From DATECU01 sp035286745 (GTDB lineage Bacteria > Acidobacteriota > Vicinamibacteria > Fen-336), in assembly GCA_035286745.1 (NCBI GenBank), contig DATECU010000308.1:1-12395 (forward strand): DNA of 12,395 bases, written 5' to 3'. Positions 6,540 through 12,395 of this stretch are shown here, in pieces (positions within the stretch are counted from its first letter, which is position 1; the number at the start of each line of letters is the position of its first letter). Both the position numbers and the translations under genes were made by a program. Below the pieces are notes generated by a model. It searched no databases. It worked only from the letters and a program-made list of their open reading frames with translations, and was not told where the DNA came from.

Positions 6540-7400
6540 CTAACTGCCGAGCAGCTTGCGGGCTTCCGCCAGCTCGGCCCTCTTCTCCTTGCCGAGGGAA
6601 GGGAACTCGAGCTTCAGTTCCTCCAGCGTTTCCACGATGATGTCGGCCACCGCCATGCGGGTAAACCACTTGTGGTCGGCGGGGATCACGTACCAGGGGG
6701 CCTGCTCGGTCGAGGTCGCGCGCAGCATGTCCTGGTAGGCCTCCATGTAGGCGTCCCAGTGCTCCCGCTCCTTGGCGTCTTGGAGTGAGAACTTCCAGTG
6801 CTTCTCGGGCTGGTCGAGGCGGGCCAGGAAGCGCTTCTTCTGCTCCTCCTTCCCGACGTGAAGGAAGAACTTGCGGATCACGGTGGCGTTGCGGGAGAGA
6901 TAGCGTTCGAGGGCGCAGATGTCCGCGTAGCGCTCTTTCCAGATGTCCTTGGTCACCAGCTCGGGCGGCAGCTTCTGGGCCCTCAGGATCTGGGGGTGCA
7001 CGCGGACGATCAGCACCTCCTCGTAGTAGGAGCGGTTGAAAACGCCGATACGCCCGCGCTCCGGCAGACAGCGGTTGGTGCGCCACAGGAAGTCGTGGTC
7101 CAGTTCCTCCGAAGAGGGGGCCTTGAACGAGTACACCTGGCAGCCCTGGGGGTTCACCCCCGACATCACGTGCTCGACGGTGCCGTCCTTGCCGGCGGCG
7201 TCCATGGCCTGGAAGATCAGAAGCACCGCCCAGCGGTCCTGGGCGTAGAGCTTCTCTTGCAGCTCGCGCAGGCGTTCGGTGCCTTCCCGCAAACGCTCTT
7301 CCGCCTGCTTCTTGGACTCGAACTTGCCGGTGTAGCCGGAATCGATATCGCCCAGCCGGAACTTCGAATCGGGCGCGACGCGCAGCTCTTCAAAGGCCAT
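6540..7400 (-). CDS. ppk2: Polyphosphate kinase 2 family protein (PPK2)
   Basis: 286 aa enzyme transferring phosphate between polyphosphate and nucleotides in the cytoplasm. Walker A-like LIFQAMDAAGKDGTVEHV (61-78), the following GVNPQG (81-86) and SFKAPSSEELDHDFLWR (91-107), the Walker B-like GVFNRSYYEEVLIVRVHP (119-136), the basic lid KEEQKKRFLARLDQPEKHWK (184-203) and PWYVIPADHKWFTR (235-248) are all standard for PPK2. Length fits the short single-domain class. Whether it favours NMP, NDP or polyphosphate synthesis cannot be decided by eye. ATG 7400 gives the normal N-terminus; the longer reading to 7697 runs into the acyltransferase. Only a distant GGAG (7412-7415, 11 nt) precedes it, so the message may be leaderless. 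Confidence 0.93.
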   Translation of the reverse strand: MAFEELRVAPDSKFRLGDIDSGYTGKFESKKQAEERLREGTERLRELQEKLYAQDRWAVLLIFQAMDAAGKDGTVEHVMSGVNPQGCQVYSFKAPSSEELDHDFLWRTNRCLPERGRIGVFNRSYYEEVLIVRVHPQILRAQKLPPELVTKDIWKERYADICALERYLSRNATVIRKFFLHVGKEEQKKRFLARLDQPEKHWKFSLQDAKEREHWDAYMEAYQDMLRATSTEQAPWYVIPADHKWFTRMAVADIIVETLEELKLEFPSLGKEKRAELAEARKLLGS

Positions 7401-7405
7401 GACGG

Positions 7406-7433
7406 ATTGTACTCCGCCGCCATCCCTTACAAT
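7406..7433. promoter_or_regulatory. Candidate divergent promoter with mirror-image boxes
   Basis: ATTGTA (7406-7411) and TACAAT (7428-7433) are perfect inverted repeats 16 nt apart. On the plus strand they read TTGTAC, 15 nt, TACAAT towards the acyltransferase. On the minus strand they read TTGTAA, 15 nt, TACAAT towards PPK2. The spacing is slightly below the 17-nt optimum. The minus -10 ends 5 nt before the PPK2 ATG, which would imply a leaderless message. The AT-rich boxes stand out in a GC-rich setting. This is pattern matching only. Confidence 0.4.
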
Positions 7434-7440
7434 CTCTGCC

Positions 7441-7458
7441 CCGCCCCTCGAGGGGCGG
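7441..7458. repeat. 18-bp perfect palindrome in the acyltransferase leader
   Basis: CCGCCCCTCGAGGGGCGG is a perfect 18-bp palindrome. It begins about 7 nt after the plus-strand TACAAT box and ends 4 nt before AGGAAGGAG. It could be an operator for a dimeric regulator, or a 7-bp RNA hairpin with a UCGA loop at the transcript 5' end. No T-run follows it, so a terminator is unlikely. Confidence 0.6.
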
Positions 7459-7479
7459 CCGCAGGAAGGAGACGCCGTC

Positions 7480-8235
7480 TTGCAGCAAGCCCTGAGCTGG
7501 ATCTTCACCCCGCCCTTCCTGATCGCTTTCGGCTTGATCCTGATCGGGTTCGACCCGCTGCAGCGGCTGGCCCGGCTCTTCGGCCCGCGGCCCCACGAGA
7601 TGGTGGTGGCCGGCCTCCAGTGGTCGCTGCTGACCGCACTCCGCATCTGCGGGACCCGCTTCGAGGTCGAACGCTCGCCGGCCATCAGGAGATTCACGCC
7701 CTACATCGTGATCGCCAATCACCAAAGCATGTTCGACGTGCCTATCGCGGGTGCTCTGCTTCTCACCAACTTCCCCAAGTTCGTCTCCAAGCGGGAGCTG
7801 GCTCGCTTCATCCCCAGCATCTCCTTCAATCTCCGCCGTGGAGGCAACGCCCTGATCGACCGGGGAAACCGCACCCAGGCGCTGGCGGCGATCGCCGAGT
7901 TGGGTCGCCGGGCGGAGGCCCGCGGGGTGTCGGTGGTGATCTACCCTGAGGGCACCCGGGCCCGAGGCGGCGAGCTCAAGGCCTTCAAGCCGGCGGGGAC
8001 CCTGGGCTTGCTGGAGGCGGCCCCCCATCTGGCGGTGGTGCCCTTCTCCATCGACGGCTCCTGGAACCTGTTGCGCCACGGAATGCGGCCGGTGCCTTTC
8101 GGGACCCGGGTTCGGGTGCGACTGGGCGATCCCATAGCTCGGACCGAGGGTGAAGACCGGGAGGCGCTCCTGGCCAGGGCCGAGGCGGAGATCCGGCGGA
8201 CCATCGAGGGCTGGCGGGGAGGCGCGCTCGCCTAA
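7480..8235 (+). CDS. plsC: 1-acyl-sn-glycerol-3-phosphate acyltransferase (PlsC-like)
   Basis: 251 aa membrane-associated acyltransferase, expected to acylate lysophosphatidic acid to phosphatidic acid in phospholipid synthesis. The catalytic HxxxxD box is NHQSMFD (80-86, His81 and Asp86). The glycerol-phosphate binding region includes FVSKRELARFIP (101-112), and the EGTR motif lies at 157-160 in VVIYPEGTRARGG. A hydrophobic segment at about 10-25 may anchor it. TTG 7480 is chosen because AGGAAGGAG (7463-7471) lies 8 nt upstream; reading from 7399 would add 27 residues overlapping the PPK2 start and promoter region. Its TAA overlaps the stop of the convergent kinase gene. PlsC-family enzymes also acylate other lipids, so the exact acceptor is uncertain. 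Confidence 0.88.
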   Translation: MQQALSWIFTPPFLIAFGLILIGFDPLQRLARLFGPRPHEMVVAGLQWSLLTALRICGTRFEVERSPAIRRFTPYIVIANHQSMFDVPIAGALLLTNFPKFVSKRELARFIPSISFNLRRGGNALIDRGNRTQALAAIAELGRRAEARGVSVVIYPEGTRARGGELKAFKPAGTLGLLEAAPHLAVVPFSIDGSWNLLRHGMRPVPFGTRVRVRLGDPIARTEGEDREALLARAEAEIRRTIEGWRGGALA

Positions 8236-10100
8236 CGAAACGTGTGACGGGACTGCAAGCGGACCTTGACCTTGATCCCCTGCTTTTGAGCCGGCTCGTA
8301 GCGCCAGGTGCGCACCGCCTCCAGCACCGCCTGGTCCAGGGCCTCGCCCGCCGATTCCACCACCTTGATCTCGGTGGGCTCGCCCTTCTCGGTCACGATC
8401 ATCTCGATCGCCACCGTCCCCGCCTTCTTCCCCCGGCGGGCATCCTCGGGATAGCGGGCGGCGCTGCCGGAGATCCGCCTGGGCGCCACCACGTCGGGCC
8501 CCAGCTCGACCAGCGCCCCCTCGACCAGGGGGGCGGGGGTGGGCGACGGGGGGGCCGTGACCTTGGCTGTCTTCTGCACCGACTCCAGGTGGGCGTCGAC
8601 GCTCAGGGTGTCCCCGGCGGCGGCCTCCAGCTTCTTGACGAACGGCTTGAAGCCCTTGAGCTCCAGGCGCAGTTCGTGGCTGCCCGGAGCCACCCAGAAG
8701 GACTCGATCGGCGTGGTTCCGTGCTTCTTGCCGTCCACGCGCAGGGTCGCCCCCTTCGGCTCCGACGCCACCGCCAGCCTGGCGGCGATCGGCTGCAGGA
8801 CAAAACGTAGCGGCGCCGGCTCCTTGCCCTCCACCACGTCGATGCTCAGCTCGGTCGGGGCGTAGCCCTCGGAGGTCACCCGCACCTGGTGGGTGCCCAC
8901 GGCGACATCGGCCAGGGAGAGAGGCGTGCGGCCGGCTTCTTGACCGTCGACCAACACCATCGCCTCGTCCGGGTCGGTCTCGATGCGCAGGCTGGGACGG
9001 GCGGGGGGCAGGGTCAGCACGGCCGCCGCGCCCTCTTCGCTCTGGGCGGGTCTGACCCCTGGGCCCCGGCGGAGGGTGAGCCCCACGCCACCCGCAATCC
9101 CCAGCGCGAGCACTGCCGCCAAGCCAAGGCCCAGCCAGAGACGGCTTGACCGCGCAGGCCCGGCTCCGGGCGGCTGGGAGAGGGTGGTGGTCGCCGAAAC
9201 CCCGCCCAATACGGTGTCGAGAGGCGCCGGCGAGCCGCTTGCGGTGGACTCGGGGATGGCCACCAGGTCCTCGATGGCGCTGGCGATGGCCGAATCCAGC
9301 TCCTTGAGGTCCAGGGCGGCGGTGAAGGCGCCGGCCGTCGCATAGCGATCAGCCGGGTTCTTGGCCAGGGCCTTGGCGAACACGTCGTCGTAGCGGGCAG
9401 GCAGGTCGAACTTCCACTTCCGGGGCGGGGCCGCCACCTCGTGGATCACCTTGTACATGACCGAGGTGATGTTCTCGCCCGGGAACGGCTTCTGCCCGGT
9501 CAGCACCTCGTAGGCCACCACCGCAAAGGAGAAGAAGTCGCTCCGGGCGGTGACCTCTCCGCTCGTCATCTGCTCGGGGGCCATGTATGAGGGCGAACCC
9601 AGAAACTGCCCGGCCGCCGTCATCACCGACTCCTCCAGGTGGGCGACCCCGAAGTCCATGAGCTTGGGACGCCCGTCGGGCAGCACCATGATGTTGGCGG
9701 GCTTGATGTCACGATGGACGATGCCGGTGCGGTGGGCGTAGTCGAGGGCATCCGCCACCGGGGCCAGGATGCGCAGGGCATCGGCCGGTTCCAACCGGCC
9801 CCTCTCCTTGATCAGCGCCTGCAGCGTCACCCCTTCGAGGTACTCCATGACGAAGTAGTCCTCGCCCACGTCGAAGACGCTCACGATGTGGGGATGGCTC
9901 AGCCCCCCCGCCGCCTGGGCTTCGCGCCGGAATCGCTTCAGGTACTCCTCGGCGGAGTCCTTCGACAGGTGCTCGGACTTGACGGTCTTGATGGCCACCG
10001 GGCGGCGGACCAGGGGATCGAAGGCCCGGTAGACCCTCCCCATGGCGCCGTCGCCGATCTCGGCCAAGACCTCGTAGCGGCCGAACTTCTGTGGGTGCAT
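8232..10100 (-). CDS. Membrane Ser/Thr protein kinase with two PEGA domains and a TonB C-terminal domain
   Basis: 622 aa Hanks-type kinase. The cytoplasmic domain (about 8-265) has a Gly-loop EIGDGAMGRVY (14-24), Lys38, HRDIKPANIM (129-138), DFG (149-151) and APE (174-176), so it should be active and of the RD type. One transmembrane helix (about 321-343) follows a Ser/Thr-rich linker. Outside the membrane come PEGA 1 (about 369-437), PEGA 2 (about 440-507), a Pro-rich linker, and a TonB_C-like domain (about 543-617) with YPEDARRGKKAGTVAIEM and AVLEAVRTWRYEPA. The ATG start gives MHPQKFGRYEV; no clear Shine-Dalgarno precedes it. PEGA and TonB_C suggest attachment to envelope or outer-membrane partners. 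It is divergent from a second kinase with the same N-terminal spacing. Confidence 0.93.
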   Translation of the reverse strand: MHPQKFGRYEVLAEIGDGAMGRVYRAFDPLVRRPVAIKTVKSEHLSKDSAEEYLKRFRREAQAAGGLSHPHIVSVFDVGEDYFVMEYLEGVTLQALIKERGRLEPADALRILAPVADALDYAHRTGIVHRDIKPANIMVLPDGRPKLMDFGVAHLEESVMTAAGQFLGSPSYMAPEQMTSGEVTARSDFFSFAVVAYEVLTGQKPFPGENITSVMYKVIHEVAAPPRKWKFDLPARYDDVFAKALAKNPADRYATAGAFTAALDLKELDSAIASAIEDLVAIPESTASGSPAPLDTVLGGVSATTTLSQPPGAGPARSSRLWLGLGLAAVLALGIAGGVGLTLRRGPGVRPAQSEEGAAAVLTLPPARPSLRIETDPDEAMVLVDGQEAGRTPLSLADVAVGTHQVRVTSEGYAPTELSIDVVEGKEPAPLRFVLQPIAARLAVASEPKGATLRVDGKKHGTTPIESFWVAPGSHELRLELKGFKPFVKKLEAAAGDTLSVDAHLESVQKTAKVTAPPSPTPAPLVEGALVELGPDVVAPRRISGSAARYPEDARRGKKAGTVAIEMIVTEKGEPTEIKVVESAGEALDQAVLEAVRTWRYEPAQKQGIKVKVRLQSRHTFR

Positions 10101-10218
10101 GTGCAGTGATTCTGAAGTTGCAGCGCGGATCTTAGTCCGGAGAGGCGCTCTGAGTAAAGCCGAGCCCGGCCAGTTTCTACGGTACCATAGGGCGCTCAAC
10201 CGGCGACGAGGAGGCAAG
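10101..10218. promoter_or_regulatory. Divergent promoter region between the two kinase genes
   Basis: This 118-bp gap has lower GC than the flanking genes. On the minus strand TAAGAT (complement of 10129-10134) with TTTACT 18 nt upstream (complement of 10153-10158) could serve the TonB_C kinase. On the plus strand TACCAT (10183-10188) is a possible -10 without a good -35. A plus frame open from ATG 10099 crosses the gap in phase with the second kinase, but only a little over half of its codons end in G or C, unlike the strongly biased gene bodies. That argues for non-coding DNA. Confidence 0.45.
10209..10214 (+). promoter_or_regulatory. Shine-Dalgarno for a CTG-initiated kinase
   Basis: AGGAGG lies 4 nt before CTG 10219. 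No ATG, GTG or TTG in the kinase frame occurs between 10102 and this site, and the next one (ATG 10276) falls within the Gly-loop. This makes CTG the best-supported start. Confidence 0.55.
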
Positions 10219-12395
10219 CTGGGCCGCCGCGATTTCGGGCGCTACAAGATCGCCGAAGAACTGGGCCGAGGCGCCATGGGCGTGGTCTACCGCGCCACCG
10301 ATCCTCTGCTGGGCCGCAGTGTGGCCATCAAGGCCATCAACGAGGCCTACATCGAGAACCTCGGCATCTCCGCCGGCGAGTACTACGAGCGCTTCCGGCG
10401 CGAGGCCGAGGTGGCCGGGGGTCTCAACCACCCTCACATCGTCAAGATCTTCGACCTGGGCCCCGACTACATCGTGATGGAGCTGGTGGAGGGGCAGAGC
10501 CTGCACGCGCTGCTGCAGGCCCGCACTCGCTTCACGCTCTCCCGGATCCTGGAAATGGTGGCCCAGGTGGCCAGCGCGCTGGACGCTGCCCACGCCCAGG
10601 GGATCGTCCACCGCGACATCAAGCCCGCCAACATCATGATGCGCAGCAACGGCAGCGTGACGGTGATGGACTTCGGGCTGGCCCGCATCGAATCCTCCAC
10701 CCTGACCGCGGCCGGGGAGATCCTGGGCTCGGCTTCCTACATGGCTCCGGAGGTAGTGCTGGGAGCCCGAGCCGACGCCAGGAGCGACATCTTTGCGTTA
10801 GGTGTGGTGGCTTACGAGCTGATGACCGGGGAGCGGCCCTTCGCCGGCCCCTCGATCACCTCGATCCTCTACAAGATCGTTCAAGAGCCTGCACCATCGG
10901 CGCACGGCGTCGACCTCAACGTGCCGCCGGACTACGACGACATCTTCGCCAAGGTCCTGGCCAAGGAGGCTGCCGCCCGCTACCCGAGGGCCGGCGACTT
11001 CGCGAGCGAGCTGGCGCTCAAGAAGTGGGCGGACCGGGATCCGGTGCTGGCGCTCCGTGGTGAGCCCGCGCCGGTGCCGGCGCCGCCGGGCGAGGTAGGC
11101 GACGAGTTGCCTTCTCCTCTGGATGCGCTGGTGCCCCTGGTGGTGCCGCCCCCGGCGGAGGCGGAGGAGCCGGAGGCGGCGACCTTCATCATGCACGCGC
11201 CGGGGACCGAGGGCCCGCAGGCGGCGACCGAAGAGCCGGCCGCCACGACCTTCATCATGCAGGGACCGGAGGCGGAGAACCTGGCGCCGGCCCCAGGTCC
11301 ACCAACCTCCAGCGCCGCTGGGGAGACGACCGCGGTGATCCCGGCCCTGACCGTACCCCCGCGAGCCCAGATGAGGGTGGAACTCTCCGGGGAAAGCACC
11401 TGGGGTCCCGCCAGCCGCCATCCCAAAGCCGCGGAACGGACGGCCAAGCTGCGAGCCCGGCGCGCTCCTGCCGAGGACGCAAAGGCGTTGGCCGCGGCTC
11501 CACCACTCGATCCGGCGGCATCGGATGGGGAGGCGACCCTGATCGTACCCCCGCCCAGGTCCGCGGAGGCTAGCGGGGAGGCGACTCTGATCGTGCCCCC
11601 ACCCAGGTCCGCAGAGGCTGGCGGGGAGGCGACTCTAATCGTGCCACCCCCCAAGCCTGCGATCACCGGCCCCGACGACACCGGCCCGCTGGGCGTGCCC
11701 CTTCCTCCGATTCCGGCCAAGGTGTCGTCCGCTGCACCGACGGCCAAGAGCCCCGACGACACTGGTCCGGTCGGTCCGGCCACCGTCCCGCTTCCCGTCG
11801 CCCGCCCGCAGCCAGCAGGCTCCCGGCGCCCTTCCCCTGCCCTGCTGCTGGGGGGAATCGCCGCCCTGTTGCTGCTCGTTCTAGCCGCGGTGGCGGGCGT
11901 CACCTACCTGTTGCTGCGCCCGGCCGCCCCGGTAGCCGAGGCACCCTCCGCCCCTCCCGGGCCCATCGCGCCCGCGCAGGGCGAGGACCTGCCGCCCCCC
12001 GAGGCGGAGGTCCCCAAGTCGACGCCGCCAGAGGTCTTGCCCCCCCCAGCGACGACCGAGGCCCCGCCGGTCCCGAGCCCGGAGAGCGCCCCCGCCACTC
12101 CCGAGCCTCCGGCTCCCAGCCCCGAGCCCACGGTTGCCGCGGCCGACGAACCGGCGACGCTCCTGGTGGCTTCCCAGCCCTCGGGAGCCAGGGTCAGGGT
12201 GGGCAAGCAGAGCGCCACCACGCCGTCGCGACTGACCCTGCAACCGGGTCGCGTCACCCTGGAGGTGGAGAAGGACGGCTTTCGCCCCTGGCGCAAGCGG
12301 CTGACGCTGGCTTCGGGGCGCACCCAACGGGTGACGGCTCGGCTCCAGCCCGCCCCCCCACCGCGGTCCGCGTCGCCGGCGGTGAAAGCCGGGGA
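10219..12395 (+). CDS. Membrane Ser/Thr protein kinase with PEGA domain (3'-truncated by window)
   Basis: At least 725 aa; the frame is open at the window edge. The kinase domain (about 8-275) has ELGRGAMGVVY (14-24), Lys38, HRDIKPANIM (131-140), DFG (151-153) and APE (176-178), so it should be active. A long Pro/Ala/Glu-rich cytoplasmic linker (about 290-540) carries eight Thr-x-x-hydrophobic motifs and a tandem repeat. One transmembrane helix (about 542-565) follows, then a Pro-rich stretch and a PEGA domain (about 646-714). With the CTG start, FGRY falls at residue 6 and Lys at 38, exactly as in the divergent kinase. The alternative ATG 10099 adds 40 residues (MCSDSEVAARILVRRGALSK...) faintly like helical N-terminal extensions of some kinases, but codon bias is against it. 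Substrates are unknown. Confidence 0.9.
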   Translation, partial: MGRRDFGRYKIAEELGRGAMGVVYRATDPLLGRSVAIKAINEAYIENLGISAGEYYERFRREAEVAGGLNHPHIVKIFDLGPDYIVMELVEGQSLHALLQARTRFTLSRILEMVAQVASALDAAHAQGIVHRDIKPANIMMRSNGSVTVMDFGLARIESSTLTAAGEILGSASYMAPEVVLGARADARSDIFALGVVAYELMTGERPFAGPSITSILYKIVQEPAPSAHGVDLNVPPDYDDIFAKVLAKEAAARYPRAGDFASELALKKWADRDPVLALRGEPAPVPAPPGEVGDELPSPLDALVPLVVPPPAEAEEPEAATFIMHAPGTEGPQAATEEPAATTFIMQGPEAENLAPAPGPPTSSAAGETTAVIPALTVPPRAQMRVELSGESTWGPASRHPKAAERTAKLRARRAPAEDAKALAAAPPLDPAASDGEATLIVPPPRSAEASGEATLIVPPPRSAEAGGEATLIVPPPKPAITGPDDTGPLGVPLPPIPAKVSSAAPTAKSPDDTGPVGPATVPLPVARPQPAGSRRPSPALLLGGIAALLLLVLAAVAGVTYLLLRPAAPVAEAPSAPPGPIAPAQGEDLPPPEAEVPKSTPPEVLPPPATTEAPPVPSPESAPATPEPPAPSPEPTVAAADEPATLLVASQPSGARVRVGKQSATTPSRLTLQPGRVTLEVEKDGFRPWRKRLTLASGRTQRVTARLQPAPPPRSASPAVKAG
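11527..11655 (+). repeat. 48-bp in-frame tandem repeat, 2.7 copies
   Basis: Units start at 11527, 11575 and 11623 (the third partial) and encode GEATLIVPPPRSAEAS, GEATLIVPPPRSAEAG and GEATLIVPPPKPA. Within the ten-residue core GEATLIVPPP, all differences between copies are synonymous: units 1 and 3 differ at five third positions with no amino-acid change. The repeat lies in the kinase linker at residues 437-479. Confidence 0.9.

Noticed and set aside
7441..7458. Intrinsic terminator
   Set aside because: The hairpin is GC-rich but lacks a following T-run on either strand and lies in a leader between divergent genes.
6798..7949. Plus-strand 383-aa open frame across PPK2 and PlsC
   Set aside because: It runs antisense through the PPK2 catalytic motifs and then out of frame in the acyltransferase; both of those genes are firmly identified.
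10798..11903. Minus-strand open frames within the second kinase
   Set aside because: They are antisense of the kinase C-lobe and repetitive linker; their Gly/Ser-rich composition reflects the Pro/Ala codons on the plus strand.
1..12395. CRISPR array, tRNA, rRNA or insertion sequence
   Set aside because: No regularly spaced direct repeats, cloverleaf-like sequence, rRNA motif or transposase with terminal inverted repeats was seen.

Overview
The window is GC-rich and densely coded, with strong third-position GC bias and several GTG, TTG and possibly CTG starts. A beta-barrel with a signal peptide, a LolA-fold protein and FtsX/Lol-type ABC permeases indicate a diderm (Gram-negative) cell. Two PEGA-domain Ser/Thr kinases, one ending in a TonB C-terminal domain, suggest Acidobacteriota or Myxococcota. 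That placement is inference from architecture; no marker gene is present.

Layout. (1) 213-6539 (+) is a run of seven genes: two FtsX/MacB-type ABC permeases, a LolA-like periplasmic protein, an outer-membrane beta-barrel, a Lol/MacB-type ABC ATPase, a hotdog thioesterase and a cysteine-cluster protein. Junctions overlap or abut, except for a 302-bp spacer (4680-4981) before the ATPase. That spacer carries a degenerate 'cttcgtgtc'-type repeat and separates the ATPase from its presumed permeases. (2) 6540-7400 (-) is a PPK2-family polyphosphate kinase. (3) 7480-8235 (+) is a PlsC-like acyltransferase, divergent from PPK2 across a short region with mirror-image promoter-like boxes and an 18-bp perfect palindrome. 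(4) 8232-10100 (-) is a membrane Ser/Thr kinase with two PEGA domains and a TonB C-terminal domain. (5) 10219 to the window end (+) is a second, divergent, membrane Ser/Thr kinase with a long Pro/Ala-rich linker and a PEGA domain; it is cut by the window edge and probably starts at CTG.

Working together. The first five genes form a plausible inner-membrane to periplasm to outer-membrane transport module. ABC permeases and ATPase would extract a lipid or lipoprotein, a LolA-fold carrier would shuttle it, and a beta-barrel would receive it. The cargo cannot be read from the sequence. The two kinases share an identically spaced N-terminus and look like paralogues with different periplasmic ends. 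The second carries eight Thr-x-x-(hydrophobic) motifs in its linker, including a 16-residue tandem repeat whose core is conserved while its codons differ. This could be a phospho-threonine docking array for FHA domains.

Limits: all family calls come from motif reading without database search. Promoters are pattern matches in a GC-rich genome and are weak evidence.
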